DNA of 48,053 nt, taken from Sporothrix humicola. Taxonomy: Eukaryota; Ascomycota; Sordariomycetes; Ophiostomatales; Ophiostomataceae. Below the pieces are notes generated by a model, which saw only the letters and a list, made by a program, of their open reading frames with translations, did no database searches and had not been told where the DNA came from. A program made the position numbers and the translations under genes. The stretch covers positions 1-48,053 of the forward strand of contig WNYE01000150.1 of NCBI GenBank assembly GCA_021396245.1. Reading direction: 5' to 3'. Of this stretch, positions 22,960 through 36,705 are shown in pieces (within the stretch, counting starts at the first letter, position 1; every line of letters begins with the position of its first letter).

Positions 22960-23073
22960 CACGATGCAGAGCGGGACAGGATTCAGGAACAACTTGACAT
23001 TTTGACAAGCCAGGAACATCGTCATATCAACATCCACAGCTGTCTGGCAACACACTCACAAATTGCCGCAGCC

Positions 23074-24894
23074 ATGTCTCGACCATTGGCAGCGACAGGC
23101 GCCTTCCGGCCGATGTGCTGGGGCAGTGCTCCATTCACATTTTCAGCATCAATGCGGCCATTAACGACATCGTCGTCGAGATTGTCGTCAAGAGCATCGC
23201 CGGCATCGGTGTTGATGGACATCAATGTCCACGGCCCAGTCAGCATAAAGGCGCAGCTGCAAGTACAGTTTTGTGCAAGTCGACGAGCAAGCGCCCTCAC
23301 AAAATCACACATACAATCGACATCGCCATTTGGCGTCGGTTCATTACAAGTCCAGATCCGGCATCTGTCGACAACGTCACCACGGCGGCAAGACCAGGAC
23401 AAGAACCAGGACAGAAACCCGAACCAAAACCAAGACGCAGAGAAAGACCCCCGCGCGGTTGGCCGGTCTAGCCGGCGGCCTGGCCAGGACCAAATCTCGA
23501 CCAAGCAGCTCAGCGTCCTCCAGATCTTGGGCCACGCTCTGCGGGGCGCCTTCCGGATGCTGTTTATGCCGTTCCGGGGCGAGGTCCTGAGGAAAACGTA
23601 CAAGACCAACCCTGTCGGGCTCGTGGCCGGCCTGGTCGTCGTCTTTATCGTCGCTGTCATGGCCCTGTGGACCGTCTACCTCTACTTTACCTACTTTAAC
23701 GGCCCGCGGTTCACGCGCTACCCGCCCGAGGTCGCCAACTATCTGCGGCGGGCCATCTACTTTAGCAATTACGCGCAGGACGTCAAGCGCGCCCACAAAA
23801 ACTACAAGCTGGCTCTGCAAAAGGTCGAGGAGCTGCACCTGGACCCCTTCTCGGACGACGTCATGGGCATCCGCATTGAAATCGCCGCCTGGCTCTTCCG
23901 CATCGAAAACTACCACTCGGCCATTGGCAACCTGGAGCTGCTGCTGGCCGACTGCCGCAAGTGGATGACGCTGATGGAGCAGGACGAGAAGGATGTGGCC
24001 GAGGGCAAGGTGCAGCCGAGCGCCAAGGAATACAAGCCGCGCCTGGCGCCCTACCTCAAAACGGGCATCATGACGCCAGACGGCAAGCTGCCGCCCGAGC
24101 TGGAGGACGACCCCGTCAAGAACCGAGAGACCGTGTACGGCCGCCGGACGCGTCTCCTGAAAAAGTGCGTCGGCATCAGCATGAAGCTCGGCGAGCTGTA
24201 TGCCGACCCGCACGTCCGGCAGGCCGACAAGGCGCACGAGCATCTGCTGTGGGCCGTCAACACGACGTTGGGCGAGTTCCACCGGCGCGAGACGCAGGGC
24301 CTCAAGGACGGCGAGGGCGACTGGATGACGCCTGACGAGATGGGAGCGTCTCTCGAAGCCTTGGGGCACAACTACGAGTCCCGCTCGCAGTTTGAGCACG
24401 CCCTGCCGCTCTTCTTCCAAGCCTTGAGGGTGTCGAGTGATCCCTGCCACAGTGCAGTTTTAAGTGAGTCTCTCTGACTTTTGTGTAATGTCTTTCATAC
24501 CGCTAACAGTGTAGTGAACAACCTCGCCATCTGCTTCGCGCAGCATCCGGTGGTCCCACCGTACGAGACCCTGGCCGGCCCGGTTCTGGACGAGCCCCGC
24601 AAGGGCCATGTTGTCACCCGCGTCGAGGCCCAGAAAGCATTCTACGAGACCGCCCACCGCTGGGCCGCCAACGCGCTGCAGCACGCCAAGGACACCCCCG
24701 GCGAACTCCGCACCGACGAGTGCGACCACTCGTGTGCCGTTGCGCTGTGCAACCTGGGCGATATCTCGGCCCTGTTGGGCGACAAGCAGCAGGCCATCCG
24801 GCGCTTCAAGGAGGCCCGCGACGTGAGCACCTCGCTCGGCTTCCAGGACGGCGTGCTGCAGGCAGAGGCCGGCCTGGGACGGCTGCAAAAGTAG
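23074..24894 (+). CDS. Mgr3-like mitochondrial inner-membrane TPR protein, two exons
   Basis: Exons 23074-24463 and 24515-24894, with a 51-bp intron (GTGAGT...TAG) whose junction gives AVLMNNLAICF; 589 residues. The N-terminus is Ser/Arg/Ala-rich with RHLSTTSPRR (96-105), a mitochondrial-targeting pattern. Then come a Gln/Asn/Asp low-complexity run (106-125), one membrane helix (about 181-206, VGLVAGLVVVFIVAVMAL) and helical TPR-type repeats to the end, including LDPFSDDVMGI, MNNLAICF and CAVALCNLGDI. This order matches yeast Mgr3-type adaptors of the mitochondrial i-AAA (Yme1) protease, from family knowledge without a search. The second in-frame ATG (23074, GCAGCCATGTC) is preferred over 23002, which would add 24 residues, because of its context and the targeting peptide that begins there. 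It shares a promoter region with the Dap1-like gene. Confidence 0.92.
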
Positions 24895-27800
24895 GGACTG
24901 GCAGCCTACACGCAAGGGACACGGACATAGCTCATTGATTCAAAAGTTCAAAAGTTCACACGTTCTCCCCTTTTTCAATTCTGCTTCTCGTCCTTGCATC
25001 ATTTAGGCGTGACTGTCACATACCTTGCATCGATTGCCATTTCGACGCCATCCCAAGCTGGCTTGTCCGCATCAACGTACCACCTTTCGTCCAAAGTGTT
25101 GATTTGCATTTGGCAAATCTGTTGCCGACACATCCGCCGGCGACTCCGTTGCTGCATGGAGATAGCCGGCCTAATTTCATCACAGGGCCTCGATTTACAC
25201 TTTCCATTCCTCCCTTTACAGCTTTACAGGGACAAGGGTCGACACCGTTTGCGTTTTACCGTTTAATAACGAATGACGGCTTTGTTTGGCTGCAGCATTG
25301 CATTCTCTTTCAATCATATACGGTGCTGCCGTGTACACCGATTGTCATGCGTAGTAATCTTAACGGGCAGCCATTGTGCCGCTGGCCGGGATATACGCAC
25401 AAAAGCTTTGTCCCATCAACAGATCCGAGGTTGTCAGCACCCTCTTCTCAGAACAGGAACCGGCAGTGCAAGAGGCTCACATACGGTATGCACGCATGCA
25501 TATGCGATCCAGGGCCATGGCGCTGCGTTCCAAATGCTTGGCCATAAGGCTTCTCTTAAGGTATCTCTCCCCGGATTACAGAGACCTGCATGATGGCCCA
25601 TTGCTGCATCATATCGACTGTTACATTGAACATTCTTATCCACGTTTCGGTTGCACCATCGTTATTGCTGCTGTCATTTCTTCCTGGCTGCTATGTGCAT
25701 GGCCAGCCAAGGCGTGCCTCTTTATCCAGACCCAACGTGTCTCAATTCCGCTTTGTAGGCAGTTTCGACATGTATGTTTTTTTAAAAACTCTACTTACAC
25801 GCCCTCCATCGCTTGCCTTTCCAAAATGGGTATGAAATATGTGTGGCCCTGTGATGAGACAAAAGGTCCAACGGTCTACGGAGCCAAGGACCTACTGCAG
25901 GTGTAAACGTGGTGGTAAAACTATGTTTTTGAGGCTGCCTGGCTGCTTTGACAGCCACAAATGCCCAGACGAATGCATTAGTCTGCATATCTGCCTGTGC
26001 ATCTCGAAAAGACCGTGCATTTACAGCTACGGCTACACCAGCCGTATATTGTCCACTGCCCTGATGTCTTATATGACGTACAAGAATGATGGCTGGTTGA
26101 ATCAGTTTTTCATGTCTTCTCTGTCCCTAGCTCCGTCGCATCCATCTCGTCGAGTCACATTGTGACAGAACAAAAGAGCTTGAGCTGTTTGTGCCCCCTT
26201 GCGTCATTCTTTAGCGTGGATAGAGCTCTGTACCTACCTCCATTTTCCTTATTTTCCTTATTTTCTCTATTTTCTTTATCCTCATTCTGCGTCAAAGCTC
26301 CTTTTTCCGCACAGCTCTAGGTCTTTAGTTTCCCAAAGCTCATGATCTAGTTCCAACAACTAGCTTCATGATTCCCCTCTTCGTCAAGAACACCGATCAC
26401 CTTCTCTTTCCCTTTCCCCTCAACTTAGCCAGAAGGGGGGATGGCCTACAATAGGCGAGCGAGACGAGTACAGGAACAGCTGTCGAACAGCATCTCATGA
26501 CCTTTTTGGTGCCTTCTTGTCGCCGATCAACACAGTAGACGAGAGACAAGAGACACACCGTCGTCTTTGAACTATGAACTATCTTCAGTATACGGTAGCG
26601 ACAGTAGATCAGCCTTTTTGCCTAGCCAGGCGACTCGGACGAACCATTTGAACCTTGCGAGCCTAGGATCCAGACTGTTGATCGTATCGTCCACTTTTCC
26701 CTCTACATGTCCCCTCTTATCATCAAAAGAGTCTACAAGATGTCCACAAATGTCAAGAAACATACACAGTCTGACAGTAAAGAGACGTCACGTTTACTCG
26801 TCATAAATGTCGATCTTGGCCGACAACCCCTCAGCCCTTCCCTCTTCCCCTCTCTCCACTGACTCTTCAACGTGGTACGAGTGCCGGATCCACATTGCAT
26901 GGCAACAGGAGAAGTAAGGGATGCTCGAGACATCAACACATCAAGCCATCTCGACCTGTGGGTTTGCGGAGGCGGTAAGACACACAACGGCTGTGCATCC
27001 GTGTGACTTTCGATGGTAAGAGTTGGCTTCTGTGTATGTCCTACGTCCATATCTCAAGAGCAAAAAAATCGAGATAGATGCTGGAATTGGCCACCCCCTT
27101 TCTCCCCTTTTGTGCCTTTTTCCCTTTCGTCCCTTTCGATAGTCTCAGTGGTCCCCTCTCTTCCCCTCTTCTTCGTTCCCCGAAAAGCGAAAAGCCACGA
27201 GCAATGGTGGTGTTGGACATTGCTAGCTAGGCTGGCAGTCTGGTAGGCTGGCTCGGCTGGGAATAGAACAAAACAAAGGCAGCCAACAGGAATAGTGCCA
27301 GGGCGGCACTAGATAAGTGTCCAACACCAACAGGGCACCACCATCCATCTTTCCCATTTTTGAGGGTCTCGATGGTGGTTGTTTCCCCTCACTTTGTCTT
27401 GCTCGCTTGGCGATTCTTGGGTTTCTTGGGACAAGAGACGACTGGGGCGAAATCGAGAAAAGTTGACAAAACGAGAAAACGAGGAACGAAAGAATGACAT
27501 CTATGGCTGTAGACTTCACATGTTGTTGTTGGCATCGCAATTTCCAACAGACACATCCCAATCGACCGGCGCTGTCTAGCTGTCCCTGTCCCTCGGAATT
27601 GACAGCCTCTATTCATGGAAAACGAGGTGTGCGAGAGTTTCATGGCGTTTAATCGCTTCGATGTTGGTTCTAGATACGTCCAAGTCGTCACAATCACGTT
27701 ATTCTGGTTGTTGTCCAAGCCATTTATCAACATCAAGATAAACGAACCCCTCATCATTGGGCAGATGGCGTAAATCGATCACATCACATCGCATCTAGTC

Positions 27801-29720
27801 CTGTGACTCTGTAGTTCTGTGGTTTTGTAGATTTGTGGCTCCGCGATTTTGCCCATTTATCGCTGGTCTAGCAGCCAACTTTTGGTGAGGAGACGACGGT
27901 CAAGGAGGGTGAGATGTTGGCATTGTCGAGAAATCGCTCGTGGCTGTCGTTGTTGTTAGTGGCGGTGGTGTTGTTGTCGCTACCATTTCTCTTCTAGTTT
28001 TCGATGTTGTTTTATTCTCTACACTTTCTTATACCTGCTCACACTGTTTTCTTTTTTGGCTCACTCTTTGCTTTATTTGCTTCCAGATCCCGTTGATCGT
28101 TTGCCACTTCCCCTGGAAGGCGCAACACGTGGGTGAATGCGCACAAGAGGAAGTCGCTGCTCGTTGCAACTACTGAGGAAGGCGCGGCCGCGTTGTTGCC
28201 GTGGTTGATTTGCTTTCTGCTTTCTGTCGTTATCGCCAGAGTTGACACCTCCCGCAATATCCCCAAACGAAGCGCGCAGAAGCGCGCATACGATATCGAC
28301 AGGACCAAGAGATACCAAGAGATACGTCAGGGTCAGGCCACAATCTAGACTCTGTGGTGCAGGGCAGCATCAATTGTCAAACTGAAGTGAAGGCACCACC
28401 GGGCGTCGGAGTAGGTCCAGGACGACGGAACTGACAGGGGTCCCCTGCACCTGTTCCTTTTCCCACGATGCCGCCCTACTGTAGCCTCAACGGTTATGAG
28501 CGGCTGTGATTTCTGTGTTTTCTGTGTAAATATTGAGAGAGCGACAACAGTGAACACAGAGTGGCAGCCTTGGGGGCCGTTTTTGTCCTCAGGGTTGGTA
28601 ATATCTTACACTCCATCGCACCTTCCTCGTGAGCTGGGAAATGGTAAAAGACAACGCTACACACACAGGGCTGCATTTGATGGGAAAGTGCAGGAGGGTG
28701 CATGGCATTGCTGCAGCGCCCCGAATAGGAAGGCATACTAAGAAGTTAGGTAATGCTGTTGAATTTTGAGGGACAAAGATTTGCCGTCGGGAAGGAGGTC
28801 ACTTTAACAGGGGAAAGCCAGGGGAAGGCACGATAGTTACCGAGACTGAATGTGAAAATCAGTTCTCCGACGAAATGGAAGGAGCGGTCGACGACGACGG
28901 AGATGCCCGTTAGAATCGTTGAGGGTACACGGAACCGGGTTCCGAGTAGGGATTTGCCATGTTTTTGTCGTATTCCTGGGGTCATTTCACCCATCGTGGC
29001 TGGCCAATTCTCACCACCCTTGTCGCCGTCGGGCATCGGCAGAAACGTCAGTGCACCATAAGCGCCCTCAAAACAAGCCAAAAACGACAAAAACCAAGCC
29101 GCTAGGCCGGGCATTCCTTCGGCGCGGAGCCGTGTCACGGAGTTACGAATGACGAGAAAAATATTACCAAAGTTGTGTAGGATCTGATGACAAAACGAGC
29201 CCAAAAGGTGTGAAAAGGAGTCCCAAGGAGAAACAAAAAAAATCGCAAAGGATCACGGGGCGTCATTTTTAACAGCCTTTCCCCAAAACAAACGTCAAAA
29301 TCCCAAAAGCCAAGACGTGAATGATACTGCATTCGAGTTCTGTCTGGACATTTCTAACCAATTATGGAGAGACGATCGCGGCTTTTGTTTTCTTTTGACA
29401 GCATTCTGTATCTCCTTTCTCCTGTCTGTCTGCCTGTCCTTTTCCTTTGCTCCTTTTGTCGTTTGCCGGGCGTCTCCTCGCCGATTCTTGTTTGATTTGG
29501 AAAGGTTGAGTTTGGACGAGCCAGGATTTCGGACTCTTGGATGTTTGCGACATTCGCATTCACTCTGATCCTGTTCATGTTACAGAAGGATTGCATTCAC
29601 ACTTTGGCCTCTTTGTTGACCTTTCTCCGCCGCCCTGGTTCGTGGGTTCATCCATATGGACTCATTTTGCAAACGCCGTCCAGCATCCAATGGGAAGATG
29701 CAAATACTTCTCCAGTAAAC
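24895..29720. other. gene-free stretch
   Basis: No protein gene can be supported. An imperfect inverted repeat spans 27209-27328, and a 27-codon hydrophobic open frame lies at 27914-27997 (see findings). The remaining open frames are short, overlap in several frames and lack domain-like sequence. Confidence 0.55.
27209..27328. repeat. imperfect inverted repeat, MITE-like or hairpin
   Basis: GGTGTTGGACA at 27209-27219 is exactly inverted as TGTCCAACACC at 27318-27328. With gaps, the complementarity extends inward to CTAG on both sides. The roughly 80 inner bases contain GGCTGG repeats. No target-site duplication was identified, so this may be either a small element remnant or a hairpin transcript. 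Confidence 0.5.
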
Positions 29721-29819
29721 GGTCCTATAGTCTAGCGGTTAGGACATTGGATTCTGATTCCCGGTCTCTTGGGCTTGATCTGAATTTCCAGTAGCCCCGG
29801 TTCGATTCCGGGTAGGACC
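29721..29819 (+). tRNA. tRNA-Gln (anticodon CUG) with 28-nt intron
   Basis: The acceptor stem GGTCCTA pairs perfectly with TAGGACC at 29813-29819. A box TAGTCTAGCGG begins near 29727; B box GGTTCGATTCC is at 29799-29809 with stem CCCCGG/CCGGG. The anticodon stem TTGGA/TCCAG encloses loop TTCTGAT with anticodon CTG at 29754-29756, so it decodes CAG (Gln). The intron follows the base after the anticodon, about 29758-29785 (one end is ambiguous by a base or two because of flanking T's), the canonical nuclear position for splicing endonuclease. A T6 run follows at once. Confidence 0.95.
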
Positions 29820-29822
29820 TTC

Positions 29823-29828
29823 TTTTTT
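29823..29828 (+). terminator. RNA polymerase III terminator
   Basis: A run of six T starting four bases after the tRNA-Gln 3' end, the expected Pol III stop signal. Confidence 0.85.
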
Positions 29829-32800
29829 GCCGATTTCGAGAAGAGGAAAGTAAATGTAGGTTAAGAGACCTTATTTTTTTATTCTCTTATTTTTCATGAT
29901 TTTTTTCCCGGTTTTTTTATAACTTTGCACGTACGTTGATCAGAACAGTACCGTCCCACCTCCAGTCAAGGGGTTGTTGAGGAGAGAAGTGCCAAAGAGC
30001 TGAAGGAATATGAATGACACCTTGGAGGGATATCTCTCTTCATTCAGTTCTCATTCAAGGGACTAAAACTTGACCTGAGTTGACAACTCTAGCCCCATGA
30101 GACTCAAAGAACTCCTGGCGAAGGAAGAAAGAGGAAACAGCCCTGTTTACCCCTGTCGGGCTGGCACTCCGACGTTGTTCTTTGTTCCCCAAGCGTTCTT
30201 TTTTTTCTTTCTTTTTTTCTTTCCCTTCCTTCTTCAGCTTGATTTAGTCGTTCTCTCCTCAGGAGTTGGTTCTCCTTGAGGCAAGGCTGGTTATCCAATC
30301 CCTTTCTGCACATCCACATCCCTTTGGTCGGGTTCTGCAACGCTGTCTGTTGCTTCTCTGTCTGCATTCTGCACCTGCCTGCCGGTGCAATCGTTACTGC
30401 GGGAGAGATGTGGATGCAATGCAGCAAATGCAGTAAATGCCATCTCAATGCGCCCTTTGGCCCTTTGTCCCCGTTTCTCCGTTTATTCGGTATCCTCGCA
30501 ATCTTCCCTCGGGCCTTTTCTTGTGTTTCCCACCATTTCACCGCCAGAAATGGCCTGTTTTTCAGTCGTCTCATTTGTGCATCTCGACCGTGACAATCTT
30601 TGTGATTGTGCCTTTTTATGTAGCGTTATTTTCCTGTCTCGTTTTGGCATTTCTGATATCTCACATATTTCTACAGTTTACCACGTTTTTGTCTTACATC
30701 TGCTCTATTCTTACAGTTTCACTCACTTTTAGTTTTTGGCCACCCCCTCTCAGATTCGCACTCACTCTCATACACTCCTATTCCTCACTCTCCCTTTCGA
30801 CCAATCCTTCGGCGCCTTCCCCGGAAGGCTGGCTCTGCACACCCTCTTTTTGGATTTCCACCTATTTTCCCAGTCTAACTCGAGCCTTTCACCCTACCGC
30901 CAGTCTATTCTCTTTCTTCTTTCCTTTTTGTTTCTCTCCCATTTTCAATCTCTTTCACATTTCTCCCTTTCCTTACAACCATCCTCTCACAACCCCCTCT
31001 CACAGGCACACCTCCATCGTTGGTTCGCTTGGATCAAGTCAACTCTAGGGCCGGACAACCAAGCTCGATTTCAACACATTCAAGCAAAGACACGCCCCCT
31101 CCATTACCAGTTCTCAGGACCCTTGTTGTGTTGTCACTTTTTTTGGTCTCCTTGTATTTTTTTATCTTTTTTTTTTTTCTGCCTTCCCTCCTTTGTCTTT
31201 CCTTTCACCTCCCTGTCAATGTAGCCATTCCATTGGGTCGTCCACACCATGTTGTCGGATTCCCGACATACTCGCAGTCGCAGTCCGGAGCTTCCCATCC
31301 TTTTCATGTTGTCCTTTGATTCTCACTCTTTTAATGATTGTTTTCAGAAGTGAATGTTGCAATAAAATAGGATTCAGTTGTCATTCCATAATTTGAACAT
31401 TAAATTCAAACGCAACACCCAATCTGGCCGCCATGCCTTCCGTCCCACGGTACCTGTATTACTTGGCCGTCTGACTTACACGCCCCTCCCAAATGCGGCT
31501 CTTTCATCGGGCGCCGGGCTATTTCAGTCAGGGGACCAAACACCACACAAGACAATATCATTTTATTATCAGATGGATGCCTTGAAGAATGCCCACAAAG
31601 CCAATGTTCCGAGAGTTCAAAATACAGAAATCAGAATTCAAAAATATGTGATAACATTGCTAAATTAAGAAACTATGAAAAAGCAGTTTCCTGTCTTCAT
31701 CAAAGTCAAGAAAAAAGACCAAAAAAGACCAATTAATTTTTTTTTTTTTTTCAGTTAAGCCAAAACAAAAGAAAAACAAGCACGTAAATACGACGTACAA
31801 GCTACAGAATCAAAGAGGATGCAAATTGAAAGGTTTCCCCTTTCGCTTTGCAGTTGTCATAGACCCATTGGCTCCTGTCGTTCCGGGATAGGGCTACTTT
31901 TTGCGATATTCTTTCACAGGTTGACATTGAGTAAACAAACACCCTCTGTGTCAATATCGTCTTTTCCTTCCAGTTTCAATCTCAGTCCCAGCCGCCGGCA
32001 TTGTCCTATTTCAGACGAGTCCTCCGTGTCAAGTTGTCTTCCCTGCTTGGCCATATGTCTGGGCCATGGCTTGTCATTGACGCCTTGGCCCCCAAATTCC
32101 ATCCTAAATACGCCGCAATGCCGTGTAGACGAGAGTACACGCGCAGTGCATGGGTCTCGAAAGTGGAACGATTTCTACCATGCCTGTGTCTGTTTATGGC
32201 TGGTCCCTGAGAACTCAAAAGCATGCCAAGCCCGTTCTGCCTGCCCTCTCGTGAAAACCAAAATATTTTCACAGTACTGGCACACACCTTGTAAACGGAG
32301 GACGGAGCAATGCAAACCTTAATCTGACCCATGGCCCAAGGCCAAGAAATCCAAGAACATAAGAACATCACACAACATCCATGCCACCAGCCACGTCTCG
32401 AACGGAGACGGAGCACTCCGTTCAGGAACGCCAACACACAAACGCGTGTAAGTCACCGTCTCGTCTATCGTCTCGTCTGCTTCTCTTTTTTTGTTTTTCT
32501 TCGTCCCTCGACTTACTCCGCTCGCCGTCTTACTGATACTTTTTGACGTTCTCACGTTCTGACAGCTGGTATGGAATGACCCGCTTCCCGCTCTGCCTTC
32601 CCCTTTCCGTCTCCCCAGACAAGATCAGACAAGACCAGACCTCGTATCGTGTTCAGCCTTCAGCCTTCAGCTCTTTGGCCCCAAAACCTGTGGCCCCCGG
32701 CCCTGTCTCCCCCATACGCATACGAGAGCGCCAGGCACGAAACGAGCCCGAAAGACCAAGACAATTTATAGTTTAGTCATACACGAAGACTTTTGTACAC

Positions 32801-35800
32801 GAGTGTCATTGTTCTTATGCGCGTATGTGTGCGGCTATTGTCTGGATGGAGCTTGGCTCTCATCTTAATTCTGTGTCTTGACTCCCACTCCCAAGATAAG
32901 TCTAGATTTCACTTCTACACTGCCTCAAAAGTCATTCTAATTGTTTCTAGATATTTTGATTGAATTCTCAATTTACTAGAATTTTCTGCCGACTTTTCTT
33001 GGTATCGTGAGGTTGAACGGTGGATGTTTTTGTTTTTCTTGGTTCGTGGGCGGCGTGCGGAGTTATTGCCGCCCGAAAGCAGACAGGGCTCTGCATGGGC
33101 TGTTTCTTACACCTGAGCCGCCCACGGACACAACACTGTCTTTATTGCCAAGGCTTTTGCGACTTTACAATATTCTGAGAAACGCATTTCACAATTGACT
33201 ATTTTCTTTGAATTTTTGATCCCGAGTTCCGAAGAAATTTTTCAATCCGATATTTGTCTTGAAAAGTCTCATTTTGCACTGCACGTTTTAGCCATCATTG
33301 TAAGTATTTTGTTGATCATCTTGCAGCCCTCTCCCAGTTTACATCTTCGGGCTCGCCGTCCAGGGTGCTGTCATATACGGATTATTTTCCGCCTTGATCA
33401 AAAAGGTTCACCGGATTTGATTTTCATATGACTTTTTTATGAGAATTGCCGTTTATCGACTTGCTGATGGAATCTCGTGTGCATTTCCAGAATAATCCAT
33501 CTGTTTTGAACCAATTTGTGTCGTTGTCTTTCAACGGTTTGTTTGCCTTCCATCTCCATTTTAATTCCTTTCAAACACATCCAGACAGCATACAACTTTT
33601 TGCGCGCCATTATTGCTGACTATTTTCTTTGTCAAATATATCAAAATTCACGAGGGCTTCGCAGATTGAATATTCGATGCCTGTTTCTATCTCAATGTAT
33701 CTACTTTCTATTTTGCCCAGTTGTCGATGCACAGCCCTATTGATATCAAACCAGGTTCTGTGCCAAGTATCACTATCATGAATGGCCACGCCAACAAAAC
33801 AAAGACGCCCAAGGGCCAAGATGAACGACAAAATCGCCAAGTTGAACGATTATTGCATCATATCCCTTTAGAGAACCAAGCAAATCTCTTGGTAAGTCTG
33901 TCTTTTATAGCAAAGTTGCTGTATTAATCACTGAGGCTAGGCAAATGCCGTGATTTCAAAAGATGCCAAAATATGAACATACATCGGGCGTCACAGCGAT
34001 ATCACAATCACCTACCGTTGCCCAGTATCCCTATGTTCGCTAGCGAAGCCCTGAACCCTCTTGGCCGTCTGAAGCGCCACACTTTACATGCGTCCATGGA
34101 TGGAATTGCTTTGATTTTGACTTTGAGAGAGAAATAGCGGCGATGTTGTTTTACTTTCTCACGGCTATACCCTGTCGCCGATTCACTGATGTTCGAGTGA
34201 ATGTCAGTCGGCGACGCCGTCACGGTTGTGACTTTCACTTTCAAAAGAAGGCCGAATGAGGGGCACATATCCGATGCTTGGTTGTATCCTTTCACCACTC
34301 AAAGGCGTTGAAAAGTCTCCGAAAAGGATGGCACAAACTTCAGCGAACTTCGGGGTTTGAACTCGCGCCAAGCGAGATCACACATTATCTTCAATGGCAG
34401 CCCTGGAGGCCAGCTATAATAATGTCGATAATTCGGGGAAATCTGGTGTGCAAAGGCTGAATGGCACGGCGTTTTTAGAAATTCCAATTGTCCATTTTAT
34501 CAAGTTCATTGTGCAATATGCCAACTGTCGTAGCGAGCAAAGAGAAGGATTGAACAACGAGAGCATCGCGCTTCAAACGCCGAAATACCAAACAGCAGGC
34601 AACGGGTATATTTGGGGTCGTGTTGGTCACACTTGAATTGAATTTCGCACATGGGTATCGTTTTTACATTCAGGTCAAACACAAAATAGAAGAAACTAAC
34701 AGAACCAACATGATCAATAAAATAAAAGTCAGGCTCAACATAGAGCTGCTGATATCACGATGTCTAAACTCACAATAGGGTGTGAAATGAAATCCTCAAG
34801 CCCCTGGTACCTTGTTTAGTTTTTAGAATCTACATTTTTCTGTCGTCGACTTGCTACATTTAATTCACAAGACACATGCATTTTTTTTCTCTCGACAGAC
34901 CTTCTTATCCCTCACTTTCGGTCTCCTGCATGTCCAGCACTTCCATACGAGTTTGGGGGCCGTTTTTTGACGATATATACGGACATCGCAGCGGAAGTGA
35001 GGGAAAGGAAGGAAAAAGGATGGAGAAGTAAGGAAGACGGAATGGAAGGAGGCATTTGTCCGACCTCCGGCGCCCGACAATTCGTCCTGTTTCCCGATAT
35101 CTTTGATGTCCCATTTTCAACACACTTTCACACACTTTCACACAGCCTTGCTTCGCTTCCGATACCAAGACGCCCAGACTTACAACTGCAACTTTCCGTT
35201 GGATAAATGGCCAGATATAAGCATGGCGTTCCAAAGTATTGGCTTGTGCACCAAATATTTGTAATCATTTACTTGCGAGAACTCAACTGGCATATCACAT
35301 CTCAAGCGACAGCACTTCAAATATGTTTACTGTTGAGCATGCGAAAAAATGACAACGAAAGTACTTTCACAAGCCATTGGGAGATTGTGAATGCGTCATG
35401 AATACCAACAAGTTTAGTTTACAACATTGTCTTGTCTTGTCGGCATTTGGATGGTAGTATCAAGCAGTTGGATTTCGTTCATCCTTTTCATTCTTTCATT
35501 CTTTCATTCTTCCTCTTTGTTCCTATGTTCGTCTTCATCCCTTCCTTGTCCAACGGCCGCGTTGATCAGTTATGAAATCAAGAATTCAAAAAGCACCGTT
35601 GCATCCAACGGAGTTACGACTCTTGCGGATCAATCGCCTGTTGCTATCCCTTTCATCTTTCTTGCTTCCTTTCAACAATGTCTCACTTGGCCAAATTGAT
35701 CAAATCCCAACGGCTCTCACGGCTTTCATTCATCTTATTTGTCTCATTTTGAGTTTTCTCTACTGTGCCTGCCATTGCACCTCCATGGGATTTATTGTTT

Positions 35801-36702
35801 CTCCCGGATCCTTGGCTGACCAATAACTTTGGTAACCCAGCCAGTCTCGCAAGTGAAATCCTCGTGCTCTGATGCGTGATGCTTGTCCTCGCTTGCGTCT
35901 TGGCAACACTTTAACATTTTTTAAACTTCTTTTCTCATCCTTGTTCTCATCCATGCGTACCAAATTCCCGGCATCGCATCGTAGACTCTCACTCAAAATT
36001 CGGATTTTCTGCAAAAAGTTTCCTTTTCTAAATCTTATTACGTCCTCATTTTCCATTTTGTGTCTCGACATCTCCTCGACTTGCCCCTTTCAGACATCCC
36101 CCTTTTCCTCGTCTGGACCAGCGTAGGATCGCATGGCCTGTCACTTGCGAGAAAAGAAAAAAGAGTTGCATCCTTGCATCCGGTGTTGTGGTGTCAGGGT
36201 TCACAATTCTTTTCATTCACTCCCTCACTCTCACCCTCACTTCAATATGACATGTTTGGCCCTGGACGGAGCCTTTTGCTCAACAAAAAGAGCCCAGAGC
36301 AGAACTGGCTGTCAATTTGATGACCCCCCATAGTATTTGTCGGTATTTTGTAGGCCTCCTCTTCACTTCACAGCCCTCACTTCCCCAACTACACGCCGTG
36401 CACATACCCCGCTAGCATCAAAACAGAAGGCCAAGACGGAGAACAACTCAAAGAGCTTATGCATAAAAGGAAACGGGGACGGGGCGGAAGAAAATTGCCA
36501 TCCCATCCGTTATGAAATCCCGTCACTCTGTTCTTCAAATTCTTCACCACACACTTTTTTTTTTTGAAATCGGTACTTTTTTCACGTCAAGTTTGATGTC
36601 GGTGTTGATCCCCCGAAACGCCTTGTCCTCTTGTTACGTTTCTTCTTTTCGTCTTATTTTCAGTTCCGCTTCATTCCGTAATGCACACCGACAAAACGTC
36701 TC

Positions 36703-36705
<3 letters not shown>

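Larger units (their letters stand above)
22145..23073. promoter_or_regulatory. shared divergent promoter region, Dap1-like / Mgr3-like genes
   Basis: 929 bases between two divergently transcribed start codons, with no coding potential seen. It contains a perfect 16-bp palindrome (22671-22686), CACGTG at 22623-22628 and 22935-22940, and CCAAT at 22955-22959, which is 119 bases before the Mgr3-like ATG. The factors that would bind are inferred only from motif type. Confidence 0.6.

Noticed and set aside
23377..24450. 357-codon minus-strand open frame opposite the Mgr3-like gene
   Set aside because: Antisense shadow of a GC-rich real gene; composition is Val/Arg/Gln/Leu-biased with no domain.
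34340..34375. tRNA-like T-loop (GGGGTTTGAACTCGCG)
   Set aside because: The T-stem halves are not complementary and no acceptor or anticodon stem can be formed around it.
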